NCBI GenBank assembly: GCA_024803745.1
Contig: JANJXV010000129.1
Coordinates: 2,356,001-2,420,000, forward strand
Direction: 5' to 3'
From: Megascapheus bottae
Taxonomy: Eukaryota; Chordata; Mammalia; Rodentia; Geomyidae
DNA: 64,000 nucleotides
Made by a program: the position numbers and the translations under genes. The stretch's first letter is position 1. Each line of letters opens with the position of its first letter. The notes under the pieces are model-generated. The model ran no database searches, was not told where the DNA came from, and was given only the letters and a program-made list of their open reading frames with translations. Positions 1-13,079 of this stretch are shown in pieces.

Positions 1-3000
1 TGGAATGGAGGTTTGTGAAGTCATAGAATGGAGATTTGTGAAGTCATAGAATGGATGTGTGTGAAGTCAGAATGGAGATGTGTGTAGTCACAGAATGGAG
101 GTGTGTGAAGTCAAAGAATATTGGTGTGTGAAGTCATAGAATGGAGGTGTGTGAAGTCTTAGAATGGAGGTGTGTGAAGTCTTAGAATGGAGGTGTGTGA
201 AGTCACAGAAGGAAGGTGTGTGAAGTCACAGAATGGAAGTGTGTAAAGTCACAGAGTGGAGGTGTGTGAAGGCACAGAATGGAGGGGTGTGAAGTCAAAG
301 AATGGCGGTATGTGAAGTCACAGAATGGAGGGGTGTGAAGTCAGAATAGAGGTGTGCAAAGTCATAGAATGGAGGTGTGTGAAGTCAGAATGGAGCTGTG
401 TGAACTCATAGAATGGAGGTGTGTGAAGTCACAATGGAGATGTGCGAAGTCATAGAATGGTGGTTTTTGAAGTCACAGAATGGAGGTTTGTGAAGTCATA
501 GAATGGAGGTGTGTGAAGTCAGATTGGAGGTATGTGAAGTCACAGAATGGAGGTGTGTCAACTCAGAAATGAGGTATGTGAAGTCATAGAATGGAGGTGT
601 GTGAAGTCACAGAAGGCAGGTGTGTGAAGTCACAGAATAGAGTTGTGTGAAGTCACAATGGAGGTGTGTGAATTCATAGAATGGAGGTGTGTGAAGTCAA
701 AGAATGGAGGTGTGTGAAGTCATAGAATGGAGGTGTGTGAAATCACAGATTGGAGTTGTGTGTAGTCACAGAGTGTAGGTGTGCAAAGTCACAGAGTGGA
801 GGTGTGTGAAGTCTCAGAATGGAGGTGTGTGAAGACATAGAATGGAGGTGTTTGAAGTCATAGAATGTTGGTTTTTGAAGACACAGAATGGAGGTGTGTG
901 AAGTCATTGAATGGAGGTGTGTGACGTCAGATTGGAGGTGTGTGAAGTAAGAGAATGGAGGTGTGTCAACTCAGAAAGGAGGTGTGTGAAGTCATAGAAT
1001 GGAGGTGTGTGAAGTTACAGAATGGAGGTGTGTGAACTCATAGAATGGAGGAGTGTGAAGGTGGAATGGAGGTGTGTGAAGTCACAGATGGAGGTGTGTG
1101 AAATCATAGAATGGAGGTGTGTGAAGTCACAGAATGGAGGTGTGTGAACTCAGAATGGAGTTGTGTGAATTTACAGAAGGTAGGTTTGTGTATTCATAGA
1201 ATGGATGATTCTGAAGTAAGAATGAAGGTGTGTGAAGTGATAGAATGGAGGTGTGTGAAGTCAAAATGCAGGTGTGTGAAGTCAAACAATGGATGCGTGT
1301 TAAATCACAGAATGGAGGTGTGTGAAGTCACAGAATGGAAGTGTGTGAAGTCAAAATGGAGGTGTGTGAAGTCAGAGAATGGAGGTGTGTGAAGTCATTG
1401 AATGGAGGTGTGTGAAATCATAGAATGGAGGTTTGTGAAGTCACAGATTGAGGTGTGTGAAGTCAGAATGGAGGTGTGTGAAGTCAGAATGGAGATGTGT
1501 GAAGTCACATAATGGAGGTGTGTGAAGTCACAGAATGTTGGTGTGTGAAGTCATAGAATGGAGGTGTATGAAGTCATAGAATGGAGGTGTGTGAAGTTAT
1601 AGAATGGAGGTGTGTGAAGTCACAGAATGGAGGTGTGTGAAGTCATAGATTGGGAGAGTGTGAAGTCATAGAATGGAGGTGTGTGAAGTAATAGAATGGA
1701 GGTTTGTGAAGTCAGAATGGAGATGTGTGAAGTCACATAATTGATTTGTGTGAAGTCATAGAATATTGGTGTGTGAAGTCCTAGATTGGAGGTGTATGAA
1801 CTCATAGAATGGAGGTGTGTGAAGTCAGAATGCAGGTGTGTGAAGTCATAGAATGGAGGTGTGTGAAGTCATAGAATGGAGGTGTGTGAAGTCATAGATT
1901 GGACGTGTGTGAAGTCATAGAATGGAGCTTGGGAAGTCATAGAATGGAGGTGTGTGAAGTTATAGAATGGAGGTGTGTGAAGTCACAGAATCGAGTTGTG
2001 TGAAGACACAATGGAGTGTGTGAAGTCATAGAATAGAAGTGTGTGAAGTCAGAATAGAGGTGTGCGAAGTCATAGAATGGAGGTGTGTGAAGTCAGAATG
2101 GAGGTGTGTGAACTCATAGAATGGAGGTGTGTGAAGTCACAATGGAGGTGAGTGAAGTCATAGAATGGGGGTTTTTGAAGTCACAGAATGGAGGTGTGTG
2201 AAGTCATAGAATGGAGGTGTGGGAAGTAAAAATGGAGTTTGTGAACTCATAGAATGAATGTGTGTGAACTCATAGAATGGAGGTTGTGAAGTCATGGAAT
2301 GGAGGTGTGTGAAGTCAAAGAATGAAGGTGTGTGAAATCAAACAATAGAGGTGCGTGAGGTGAAACAATGGAGGTGTGTGAAGTCACAAAATGGATGTGT
2401 GTGAAGTCAAAACGGAGGTGTGTGAAGTCCCAAAATGGAGGTGTGTGAAGTCACAGAATGAAGGTGTGTGAAGTCAAAAAGGTGGTGTGTGAAGTCAAAA
2501 ATGGAAGTGTGTAATGTCACAGAATGGAGGTGTGTGAAGTCAAAATGGAGGTGTGTGAAGTCAAAGAATGGAGGTGTGTGAAGTCATCGAATGGAGGTAT
2601 GTAAAGTCATGTCATGGAGGTGTGTGAAGTCACAGAATGGAGGTGTGTGAAGTCAGAATTGAGGTGTGCTAAGTCATATAATGGAGGTGTGTGAAGTCAG
2701 AATGTACGTGTGTGAAGTCACAGAATGGAGGTGTGTGAAGTCAGAATGGAGGTGTGTGAACTCATAGAATGGAGGTGTGTGAAGTCACAATGGAGGTGTG
2801 TGAAGTCATAGAATGGTGTTGTGTGAAGTTACAGAATGGAGGTGTGTAAGTCATAGAATGGAGGTGTGTGAAGTCAGAAAATGAGGTGTGTGAAGTCACA
2901 GAATATAGGTGTGGGAATTCAGAATGGAGGTGTGTGAAGTCATAGAATGGAGGTCTGTGAAGTCATGGAATGGAGGTGTGCGAAATCATAGAATGGAGGT

Positions 3001-3257
3001 CTGTGAAGTCACAGAATGGAGGTGTGTGAACACATCGAATGGAGGTGTGTGAAGTCAGAATGCAGGTGTGTGATGTCACAGAATGGAGGTGTGTGAAGTC
3101 ACAGAATGGACGAGTGTGAAGTCAAAATTGTGATGTCTGAAGTCACAAATGGAGGTGTGTGAAGTCACAGAATTGTGGTGTGTGAAGTCAAAATGGAGGT
3201 GTATGAAGTCAAAGAAAGGAGGTGTGTGAAGTCATAGAATGGAGGTGTATGAAGTCA
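1..3257. repeat. Higher-order unit A, first copy (about 3.26 kb)
   Basis: The order of variant monomers starting at base 1 (GGTTTGTG, then GATTTGTG, then GGATGTGTG, then a GTGTAGTCA monomer) restarts at base 3258, which defines a 3,257-bp spacing. Internal landmarks include TTTTTGAAG monomers near 468 and 873, a GATTCTGAAGTAAG monomer near 1205, and a run of 21-bp and AAAA-tail monomers at about 2300-2560. The stretch at about 2.0-3.05 kb is also related, in the same order, to about 14.1-15.0, 38.6-39.6 and 55.0-55.9 kb, so this unit is itself a mosaic. The true left edge may lie before the window. Confidence 0.85.
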
Positions 3258-4795
3258 TGGAATGGAGGTTTGTGAAGTCATAGAATGGAGATTTGTGAAG
3301 TCATAGAATGGATGTGTGTGAAGTCAGAATGGAGATGTGTGTAGTCACAGAATGGAGGTGTGTGAAGTCAAAGAATATTGGTGTGTGAAGTCATAGAATG
3401 GAGGTGTGTGAAGTCTTAGAATGGAGGTGTGTGAAGTCTTAGAATGGAGGTGTGTGAAGTCACAGAAGGAAGGTGTATGAAGTCACAGAATGGAAGTGTG
3501 TAAAGTCACAGAGTGGAGGTGTGTGAAGGCACAGAATGGAGGGGTGTGAAGTCAAAGAATGGCGGTATGTGAAGTCACAGAATGGAGGGGTGTGAAGTCA
3601 GTATAGAGGTGTGCGAAGTCATAGAATGGAGGTGTGTGAAGTCAGAATGGAGCTGTGTGAACTCATAGAATGGAGGTGTGTGAAGTCACAATGGAGATGT
3701 GCGAAGTCATAGAATGGTGGTTTTTGAAGTCACAGAATGGAGGTTTGTGAAGTCATAGAATGGAGGTGTGTGAAGTCAGATTGGAGGTATGTGAAGTCAC
3801 AGAATGGAGGTGTGTCAACTCAGAAATGAGGTATGTGAAGTCATAGAATGGAGGTGTGTGAAGTCACAGAAGGCAGGTGTGTGAAGTCACAGAATAGAGT
3901 TGTGTGAAGTCACAATGGAGGTGTGTGAATTCATAGAATGGAGGTGTGTGAAGTCAAAGAATGGAGGTGTGTGAAGTCATAGAATGGAGGTGTGTGAAAT
4001 CACAGATTGGAGTTGTGTGTAGTCACAGAGTGTAGGTGTGCAAAGTCACAGAGTGGAGGTGTGTGAAGTCTCAGAATGGAGGTGTGTGAAGACATAGAAT
4101 GGAGGTGTTTGAAGTCATAGAATGTTGGTTTTTGAAGACACAGAATGGAGGTGTGTGAAGTCATTGAATGGAGGTGTGTGACGTCAGATTGGAGGTGTGT
4201 GAAGTAAGAGAATGGAGGTGTGTCAACTCAGAAAGGAGGTGTGTGAAGTCATAGAATGGAGGTGTGTGAAGTCATAGAATGCAGTTGTGTGAAGTCATAG
4301 AATGGAGGTGTGTGAAGTCACAGAATGGAGGTGTGTGAACTCATAGAATGGAGGAGTGTGAAGGTAGAATGGTGGTGTGTGAAGTCACACATGGAGGTGT
4401 GTGAAATCATAGAATGGAGGTGTGTGAAGTCACAGAATGGAGGTGTGTGAACTCAGAATGGAGGTGTGTGAATTTACAGAAGGTAGGTTTGTGTATTCAT
4501 AGAATGGATGATTCTGAAGTAAGAAGGAAGGTGTGTGAAGTGATAGAATGGAGGTGTGTGAAGTCAAAATGCAGGTGTGTGAAGTCAAACAATGGATGTG
4601 TGCTAAATCACAGAATGGAGGTGTGTGAAGTCACAGAATGGAAGTGTGTGAAGTCAAAATGGAGGTGTGTGAAGTCAGAGAATGGAGGTGTGTGAAGTCA
4701 TTTAATGGAGGTGTGTGAAATCATAGAATGGAGGTTTGTGAAGTCACAGATTGAGGTGTGTGAAGTCAGAATGGAGGTGTGTGAAGTCAGAATGG
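3258..4795. repeat. Higher-order unit A, partial second copy
   Basis: Bases 3258-4795 follow bases 1-1492 monomer by monomer with only scattered substitutions. The offset is 3,257 bp at the start and 3,303 bp from about 4310 on. The 46-bp step equals two 23-bp monomers that are present near 4262-4307 and absent from the matching place near 1010. Correspondence ends near 4795, where a GTGTAAAG monomer replaces the GATGTGTGAAG monomer at 1491. The same 93-codon open stretch, at 1111-1392 and 4414-4695, is a by-product of this duplication and not a gene. Confidence 0.88.
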
Positions 4796-6240
4796 AGGTG
4801 TGTAAAGTCATAGAATGGAAGTGTGTGAAGTCACAATGCAGGTGTGTGAACTCAGAGAATGGAGGTGTGTGAAGTCATAGCATGGAGGTGTGTAAAGCCA
4901 TAGAATGTAGGTGTGTAAAGTCAAAAAATGGAGGTGTGTGAAGTCATAGAATGGAGGTGTTTGAGTCACAGAATGGAGGTGTGTGAAATCATAGAATGGA
5001 GGTGTGTGAAGTCATAGAATGGAGGTGTGTGAAGTCATATATTGAAGGTGTGTGAAGTTGCAGAATTGAGGTGTGTGAAGTCACAGAATGGAGGTGTGTG
5101 AACTCAGAATGGAGGTGAGTGAAGTCACAGAATGGAGGTGTGTGAAGTCATAGAATGGAGATGTGTGAAGTCATAGAATGGAGGAGTGTGAAGTCACAAA
5201 ATGGAGGTGTGTGAAGTCATAGAATGGAGGTGTGTCAACTCAGAAATGAGGTATGTGAAGTCATAAAATGGAGGTGTGTGAAGTCACAGAATGGAGATAT
5301 GTGAAGGCACAGAATGGAGTTGTATGAAATCAGAGAATGGAGGAATGTGAAGTCAGACAATCGAGGTGTGTGAAGTCACAGAATGGAGGTGTGTGAGGTC
5401 ACAGAATGGAGGTGTGTGAACACACAATGGAGGTGAGTGAAGTCACAGAATGGAGGTGTGTGAAGTCATAGAATGGAGATGTGTGAAGTCACAGAATGGA
5501 GGTGTGTGAAGTCATAGAATGGAGGTGTGTGAAGTCACAAAATGGAGGTGTGTGAAGTCATAGAATGGAGGTGTGTGAAGTCAAAGGATGGAGGTGTGTG
5601 AAGTCATAGAAGGCAGGTGTGTGAAGTCATAAAATGGAGATGTGTGAAGTCACAGAATGGAGATGTGTGAAATCATAGAATGGAGGTGTGTGACGTCACA
5701 GAATCGAGGTGTGTGAAGTTATATAATGGAAGTGTGTGAAGTCATAGAATGGAGGTGTGTAAACTCATAGAATGGAGGTGTGTGAAATCATGGACTGGCC
5801 GTGTGTGAAATCAAAGAATGGAGGTGTGGGAAGTGAAAAAATGGAGGTGTGTGAAGTCACAGAATGGAAGTGTGTGAAGTCAAAATTGAGGTGTGTGAAG
5901 TCACAGAATGGAGGTGTGTGAAGTCACAGAATGGAGGTGTGTGAAGTCAAAATGGAGGTGTGTGAAGTCAAAGAAAGTGGTGTGTGAAGTCATAGAATGG
6001 AGGTCTGTGAAGTCATGGAATGGAGGTTTGTGAGGTCAAATATTTGAAGTGTGTGAAGTCACAGAAAGGAGGTGTGTGAAGTCATAGAATGGAGGTGTAT
6101 GAATTCATAGAATGGAGGTGTGTGAAGTGAAACAATGGAGGTGTGTGAAGTCATAGAATGGAGGTGTGTGAAATCACAGAATGGATCTGTGTGTAGTCAC
6201 AGAGTGCAGGTGTGTAAAGTCACAGATTGGATGTGTGTAA
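4796..6240. repeat. Satellite segment without a strong long-range partner
   Basis: This segment consists of ordinary 23-bp monomers with TAGAA and CAGAA tails, many at the consensus. Two stretches holding the GGTGAGTGAAG variant, starting near 5111 and 5429, repeat a similar order at a spacing of about 318 bp, which suggests an old local duplication. I did not find a long collinear match elsewhere in the window. No gene, RNA or regulatory element is visible. Confidence 0.7.
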
Positions 6241-9050
6241 AGTCAGATTGGAGGTGTGTGAAGTAACAGAATGGAGGTGTGTCAACTCAGAAAGGAGGTG
6301 TGTGAAGTCATAGAATGGAGGTGTGTGAAGTCATAGAATGGAGGTGTTTGAAGTCATAGAATGTTAGTTTTTGAAGTCATAGAATGGAGGTGTGTGAAGT
6401 CATAGAATGGAGGTGTGTGAAGTCAGATTGGAGGTGTGTGAAGTAACAGGATGGATGTGTATCAACTCAGAAAGGAGGTGTGTGAAGTCATAGAATGGAG
6501 GTGTGTGAAGTCATAGAATGGAGGTGTGTGAAATCATAGAATGGAGGTGTGTGAAGTCACAGAAATGAGGTGTTTGAAGTCAAAATGGAAGTGTGTGAAG
6601 TCAGAATGGAGGTGTGTGAAGTCATAGAATGGAGGTGTGTGAAGTCACAGAATGGAGGTGTGTGAACTCATACAATGGAGGAGTGTGAAGTCATGGAATG
6701 GAGGTGTGTGAAGTCACAGATGGAGGTGTGTGAAGTCATAGAATGGAGGGGTGTGAAGTTACAGAATGGAGGTGTGTGAAGTCACAGAATGGAGGTGTGT
6801 GAACTCAGAATGGAGGTGTGTGAATTCACAGAAGGGAGGTTTGTGAAGTCATAGAATGGATGTTTCTGAAGTAAGAATGAAGGTGTGTGAAGCCATAAAA
6901 TGGAGGTGTGTGAAGTCAAAATGCAGGTGTGTGAAGTCAAACAATGGAGGTGTGTGAAGTCACAGAATGGAGATGTGTGAAGTCACAGAATGGAAGTGTG
7001 TGAAGTCAAAATGGAGGTGTGTGAAGTCAGAGAATGGAGGTGTGGGAAGTCAAATCATGGACGTGTGTGAAGTAAAAATTTTGGTGTGTGAAGTCACAAA
7101 TGCAGGTGTGTGAAGTCACAGAATGAAGGTGTGTGAAGTCAAAATGGAGGTGTGTGAAGTCTAAGAATGAATGTGTTTGAAGTCATAGAGTGGAGGTGTG
7201 TGAAGTCAGAATGCAGGTGTGTGAAGTCAGAATGCAGGTGTGTGAAGTCATAGAATGGATGTGTTTGAAGTCATAGAATGGAGGTGTGTGAAGTCAGAAT
7301 GCAGGTGTGTGAAGTCATAGAATGGAGGTGTGTGAAGTCATAGAATGGAGGTGTGTGAAGTCATAGATTGGAAGTGTGTGAAGGCATAGAATGGAGGTGT
7401 GTGAAGTCTTAGATTGAAGGTGTGTGGAAGTCATAGTATGGAGGTGTGTGAAGTCACAGAAAGGAGGTGTGTGAAATCACAGAATGGAGTTGTGTGAAGT
7501 CACAATGGAGGTGTGTGAAGTCATAGAATGGAGTTGTGTGAAATCAAAGAATGGAGGTTTGTTAAGTCATAGAATGGATTGTGTGTGAAATCATAGAATG
7601 GAGGTGTGTGAATCACAGAATTGAGGTGTGTAAAGTCACAGAGTGGAGGTGTGTGAAGTCACAGAATGGAGTTGTGTGTGAAGTCGTAGAATGGAGGTGT
7701 GTGAAGTCATAGAATGGAGGTGTGTGGAGTCATAGACAGGAAGTGTGTGAAGTCATAGAATGGAGGTGTGTGAAGTCATAGATTGAAGGTGTTTGGAAGT
7801 CATAGTATGGAGGTGTGTGAAGTCACAGAAAGGAGGTGTGTGAAGTCACAGAATGGTGGTGTGTGAAGTCAAAACGGAGGTGTGTGAAGTCAAAGAATGG
7901 AGGTGTGTGAAGTCATAGAATGGAGGTGTATGAAGTCATGGAATATAGGTTTGTGAAGTCAAACACTGGAAGTGTGTGCAGTTACAGAATGGAGGTGTGT
8001 GAAGTCATAGAATGGAGGTGTGTGAAGTCATTGAATGGAGGAGTGTGAAGTCAGAATGGAGGTTTGTGAAGTCAGAATGCAGGTGTGTGTAGTCATAGAA
8101 TGGAGGTGTGTGACGTCATAGAATGGAGGTGTGTGAAGTCATACATTGGAAGTGTGTTTAGTCATAGAATGGATGTGTGGGAAGTCATAGAATGGAGGTG
8201 TGTGAAGTCATAGAATGGAGGTGTGCGAAGTCACAGAAGGGACGTGTGTGAAGTCACAGAATCGAGTTGTCTGAAGTCACAATGGAGGTGTGTGAAGTCA
8301 TAGAATGGAGGTGTGTGAAGTCAGAATAGAGGTGTGCGAAGTCATAGAATGGAGGTGTGTGAAGTCAGAATGGAGCTGTGTGAAGTCTTAGAATTGAGGT
8401 GTGTGCAGTCAAAATGGAGGTGTGTGAACTCATAGAATGGAGGTGTGTGAAGTCACAATGGAGGTGTGTGAAGTCATAGAATGGAGGTGTGGGAAGTAAA
8501 AATGGAGTTTGTGAACTCATAGAATGAAGGTGTGTGAACTGATAGAATGGAGGTTGTGAAGTCATGGAATGGAGGTGTGTGAAGTCAAAGAATGCAGGTG
8601 TGTGAAGTTATCGAATGGAGGTATATAAAGTCATGTCATGGAGGTGTGTGAAGTCACAGAATGGAGGTGTGTGAAATCAGAATTGAGGTGTGCTAAGTCA
8701 TAGAATGGAGGTGTGTGAAGTCAGAATGGAGGTGTGTGAACTCATAGAACGGAGGTGTGTGAAGTCAGAATGGAGGTGTGTGAACTCATGGAATGGAGGT
8801 ATGTGAAGTCACAATGGAGGTGTGTGAAGTCATAGAATGGTGGTATGTGAAGTTACAGAATGGAGGTGTGGAAGTCATAGAATGGAGGTGTGTGAAGTCA
8901 GAAATTGAGGTGTGTGAAGTCACAGAATATAGGTGTGTGAATTCAGAATGGAGGTGTGTGAAGTCATAGAATGGAGGTGTGTGAAGTCATGGAATGGAGG
9001 TGTGTGAAATCATAGAATGGAGGTGTGCAAAGTCACAGAATGGAGGTGTG
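6240..9050. repeat. Mosaic segment duplicated at about 46.2-49.1 kb
   Basis: Diagnostic monomers recur about 40 kb downstream in the same order. Examples are the AAGTAACAGG monomer at 6441 (46284 in the partner), the AAATCATGGACG variant near 7055 (near 47095), and a 66-codon open stretch at 8365-8565 whose partner at 48613-48813 encodes the same peptide. The offset drifts from 39,843 to 40,248 bp, partly through a 201-bp duplication in the partner. It falls to 40,090 bp by 9071, so about 158 bp near 8.9-9.05 kb is missing from the right-hand copy. Confidence 0.83.
6241..6545. repeat. Local tandem duplication, 180-bp spacing
   Basis: The stretch beginning AGTCAGATTGGAGG at 6241 recurs at 6421, exactly 180 bp later. 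It is followed by the same sequence of monomers, including a rare AAGTAACAG tail and a TCAACTCAGAAAGG monomer. Correspondence lasts about 120 bp into the second copy with a few substitutions. The block is also found near 44280, 46260 and 50620. Confidence 0.82.
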
Positions 9051-11300
9051 TGAAGTCAGAATGGAGGTGTGTTAAGTGATAGAACTGAGGTGTGTAAAGT
9101 CAGAATGGAGGTGTGTGAACACATAGAAGGGAGGTGTGTGAAATCACAATGGAGGTGTGTAAATTCATAGAATAGAGGTGTGTGAAGTCACAGAAGGAGG
9201 TGTGTGAAGTCATAGAAAGGAGCTGTGTGAATTCAGAATGGAGGTGTGTGAAGTCACAGAATGGAGGTTTGTGAAGTCACAGAATGGGGGTGTGTGAAGT
9301 CATAGAATGGATGTTTGTGAAGTAAGAATGAAGGTGTGTGAAGTCATAGAATGGAGGTGTGTGAAGTCAAAATGTAGGTGTGTGAACTCATAGAATAGAG
9401 ATGTGTGACCTCATAGAATGGAGATGTGTGAAGTCATGGAATGGAGGAGTGCGAAATCAAACAATGGAGGTGTGTGAAGTCACAGAATGGAGGTGTGTGA
9501 AGTCACAGAATGGAGGTGTGTGAAGTCAAAATTGTGATGTGTGAAGTCACAAATGGAGGTGTGTGAAGTCATAGAATTGTGGTGTGTGAAGTGAAAATGG
9601 ATGTGTTTGAAATCAAAGAAAGGAGGGGTGTGAAGTCATAGAATGGAGGAGTATGAATTCATGGAATGGAGGTTTGTGAAGTCATACAATGGGCATTTGT
9701 GAAGTCATAGAATGGATGTGTGTGAAGTCAGAATGAAGATGTGTGAAGTCACACAATGGAGGTGTGTGAAGTCAAAGAATATTGGTGTGTGAAGTCATAG
9801 AATGGAGGTGTGTGAAGTCTTAGAATTGAGGTGTGTGAAGTCATAGAATGGAGGTGTGTGAAGTCACAGAAATGAGGTGTGTGAAGTCACAGAATGGAGG
9901 TGTGTAACCTCACAGAGTGGAGGTGTGTGAAGGCACAGAATTGAGGGGTGTGAAGTCAAAGAATGGAGGTATGTGAAGTCACAGAATGGAGGGGTGTGAA
10001 GTCAGAATAGAGGTGTGCGAAGTCACAGAATGGAGGTGTGTGAAGTCAGAATGGAGCTGTGTTAACTCATAGAACGGAGGTGTGTGAAGTCACCATGGAG
10101 ATGTGTGAAGTCATAGAATGGTGGTTTTTGAAGTCACAGAATGGAGGTGTGAGAAGTCATAGAATGGAGTTGTGTGACGTCAGATTGGAGGTATGAGAAG
10201 TCACAGAATGGAGGTGTGTCAACACAGAAAGGAGGTATGTGAAGTCACAGAATGGAGGTGTGTGAATTCAAAGAATGGAGGTGTGGGAAATCATAGAATG
10301 GAAGTGTGTGAAGTCAAAGAATTGAGGTGTGTGAAGACAGAATGGAGGTGTGTGAAGTCACAATGCAGGTGTGTGAACTGATAGAACGTAGGTGTGTGAA
10401 GTCACAATGTAGGTGAGTGAAGTCATAGAATGGAGGTGTGTGAAGTCATAAAATGGAGGTGTGTGAAGTCACAATATGGAGGTGTGAGAAGTCATATAAT
10501 GTAGGTGTGTGAAGTCACAGAATGGAGGTGTGTGAACTCAGAATGGAGGTGTGTGAAGTCACAGAATTGAGGTGTGTGAAATCGTAGAATGGAGGTGTGT
10601 GAAGTCAGAGAATCGAAGATTGTGAAGTCACAGAATGGAGTTGTGTGAAGTCACAGAATTGAAGTGTGTGAACTCACAATGGAGGTGAGTGAAGTCACAG
10701 AATGAAGGTGTGTGAAGTAAAAGAATGGAAGTGTGTGAAGTCAAAATGGAGGTGTGTGAAGTCAAAGAATGGATTTGTTTGAAGTCATAGAATGGAGGTA
10801 TATGAAGTCATGGAATGGAGGTTTGTGAAGTCAAACATTGGAAGTGTGTGATGTTACAAAATGGAGGTGTGTGAAGTCACAGAATGGAGGTGTGTGAAGT
10901 CATAGATTGGAAGCGTGTGAAGTCACAGAATGGAAGTGTGTGAAGTCATAGATTGAAGGTGTGTGGAAGTCACAGTATGGAGGTGTGTGAAGTCACAGAA
11001 AGGAGGTGTGTGAAATCACAGAATGGAGTTGTGTGAAGTCAAAATGGAGGTGTGTGAAGTCATAGAATGGAGGTGTGTGAAATCAAAGAATGGAGGTTTG
11101 TGAAGTCATAGAATGGATTGTGTGAGAAATCATAGAATGGAGTTTTGTGTAAAGTCACAGAATGGAGGTGTGTGAAGTCACAGAATGCAGGTGTGTGAAG
11201 TCAGAATATAGGTGTGCGAAGTCATAGAATGGAGGTGTGTGAAGTCAGAATGGAGCTGTGTGAAGTCATAGAATGGAAGTGTATGAAGTCAGAATGGAGG
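9050..11300. repeat. Mosaic segment duplicated at about 24.3-26.6 kb
   Basis: The run of variants here (GTTAAGTGATAGAACTG, AACACATAGAAGG, GATGTTTGTGAAGTAAG, CCTCATAG and others) recurs in order at 24.3-26.6 kb. The offset is about 15.31 kb on the left and 15,197 bp on the right, where a 62-codon open stretch at 10193-10381 matches 25390-25578. The change in offset reflects deletions of a few monomers at about 24.75-25.25 kb. Parts also match 49.1-50.6 kb, so three related copies exist. Confidence 0.83.
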
Positions 11301-11379
11301 TGTGTAAACTCATAGAATGGAGGTGTATGAAGTCACAATGGAGGTGTGGGAAGTCACAGAATGGACGAGTGTGAAGTCA

Positions 11380-12240
11380 TAGAAGGAAGGTGTGTGAAGT
11401 CACAGAATGGAGGTGTGTGATGTCATAGAATGGAGGTGTGTGAAGTCACAGAATGAAGGTTTGTGAAGGCATAGAATGGAGGTGTGTGAAGTCATAGAAT
11501 TCAGGTGTGTGAAGTCACAGAATGTAGGTGTGTGAAGTCACAGTATGGAGGTGTGTGAACTCAGATTTGAGGTGTGTGAAGTCAAAGAAGGAGGTGTCTG
11601 AAGTCACAGAATGGAGTTGTGTGAAGACACAGAATGGAGGTGTGTGAACTCAGAGAGGAGGTGTGTGAAGTCTTAGAATGGAGGTATGTGAAGTCATAGA
11701 ATGGATGTGTGTGAAATCATAGAATGGAGGTGTGTGAATTCACAGAATTGAGGTGTGTGAATTCAGAGAATGCAGGTGTGTGAAGTCACAATGCAGGTGT
11801 GTGAACTCATAGAATGGAGGTGTGTGAAGTCACAAAGTAGGTTTCTGAAGTAATAGAATGGAGGTGTGTGAAGTCATAGAATGGAGGTGTGTGAAGTCAC
11901 AGAATGGAGGTGTGTGATGTCATAGAATCGAGGTGTGTGAAGTCACAGAATGGAGGTTTGTGAAGGCATAGAATGGAGGTGTGTGAAGTCATAGAATGGA
12001 GGTGTGTGAAGTCACAGAATGGAGGTGTGTGAAGTCACAGAATGGAGGTGTGTGAAGTCACAGTATGGAGGTGTGTGAACTCAGATTTGAGGTGTGTGAA
12101 GTCACAGAGTGGAGGTGTGTGAAGTCAAAGAGGGAGGTGTCTGAAGTCACAGAATGGAGGTGTGTGAAGACACAGAATGGAGGTGTGTGAACTCAGAGAG
12201 GAGGTGTGTGAAGCCAAAGAAAGGAGGTGTGTGAAGTCAT
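11380..12240. repeat. Local tandem duplication with about 520-bp spacing
   Basis: A run carrying GTGATGTCATAG, TTTGTGAAGGCATAG, CACAGTATGG, ACTCAGATTTGAGG, a GTCTGAAG monomer and ACTCAGAGAGGAGG occurs at about 11400-11660 and again at about 11900-12210. The ACTCAGATTT landmark is at 11561 and 12081, a spacing of 520 bp. The same composite recurs inside each 3,758-bp unit further right and at about 52.6-52.95 kb. Confidence 0.82.
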
Positions 12241-13079
12241 AGAATGGAAGTGTGTGAAGTCATAGAATGGAGGTATGTGAAGTCAGAATGGAGGTGTGTG
12301 AAGTCATAGAATGGAGGTGTGTGAAGTCACAATATGGAGGTGTGTGAAGTCATATAATGGAGGTGTGTGAAGTCACAGAATGGAGGTGTGTGAACTCAGA
12401 ATGGAGGTGTGTGAAGTCACAGAATGGACGTGTGTGAAGTCATAGAATGGAGATGTGTGAAGTCACAGAATGGAGGTGTGTGAAATCGTGGAATGGAGGT
12501 GTGTGAAGTCAGAGAATCGAGGTGTGTGAAGTCACAGAATGGAGGTGTGTGAAGTCACAGAATGGATGTGTGTGAACTCACAATGGAGGTGAGTGAAGTC
12601 ACAGAATGGAGGTGTGTGAAGTCATAGAATGGAAGTGTGTGAAGTCATAGAATGTAGGTGTGTGATGTCAGAATGGAGGGGTGTGAAGTCACAGAATGGA
12701 GGTATGTGACGTCATAAATGTTGGTGTGTGAAGTCATAGAATGGAGGTGTGTGAAGTCATAGAATGGAGTTGTGTGAAGTCTTAGAATGGAGGTGTGTGA
12801 AGTCACAGAAGGCAGGTGTGTGAAGTCACAGAATGGAGTTGTGTGAAGTCACAATGGAGGTGTGTGAAGTCATAGAATGGAGGTGAGTGAAATCAAAGAA
12901 TGGAAGTTTGTTAAGTCATAGAATGGAAAGTGTGTGAAATCATAGAATGGAGGTGTGTGAAGTCACAAAATTGAGGTGTGTAAAGTCACAGAGTGGAGGT
13001 GCGTGAAGTCACAGAATGCAGGTGTGTGATGTCAGAATGGAGGTGTGTGAAGTCACAGAATGGAGGTATGTGACGTCAT
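12241..13079. repeat. Satellite segment matching about 36.95-37.74 kb and 53.75-54.45 kb
   Basis: The order of the CACAATATGG, AATCGTGGAATGG, AGAGAATCGAGG, GGTGAGTGAAG, GTGATGTCAG, GACGTCATAAATG and GGAAAGTGTGTG variants is shared with the two segments to the right. All three precede a copy of the 2.2-kb unit, or of its relatives. No coding or RNA feature is visible. Confidence 0.75.

Noticed and set aside
1111..4695. 93-codon open reading frames on the + strand at 1111-1392 and 4414-4695
   Set aside because: The peptides are translations of the monomer (MEVCEVTEWRCVNSE type). Each monomer offers ATGG with A at -3, so starts are everywhere. The consensus frames hit TAG (in TCATAG) or TGA (in GTGTGA). 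Open stretches arise only where 21-bp tails or CAGAA/AAGAA tails skip these stops. The two copies simply reflect the 3.3-kb duplication.
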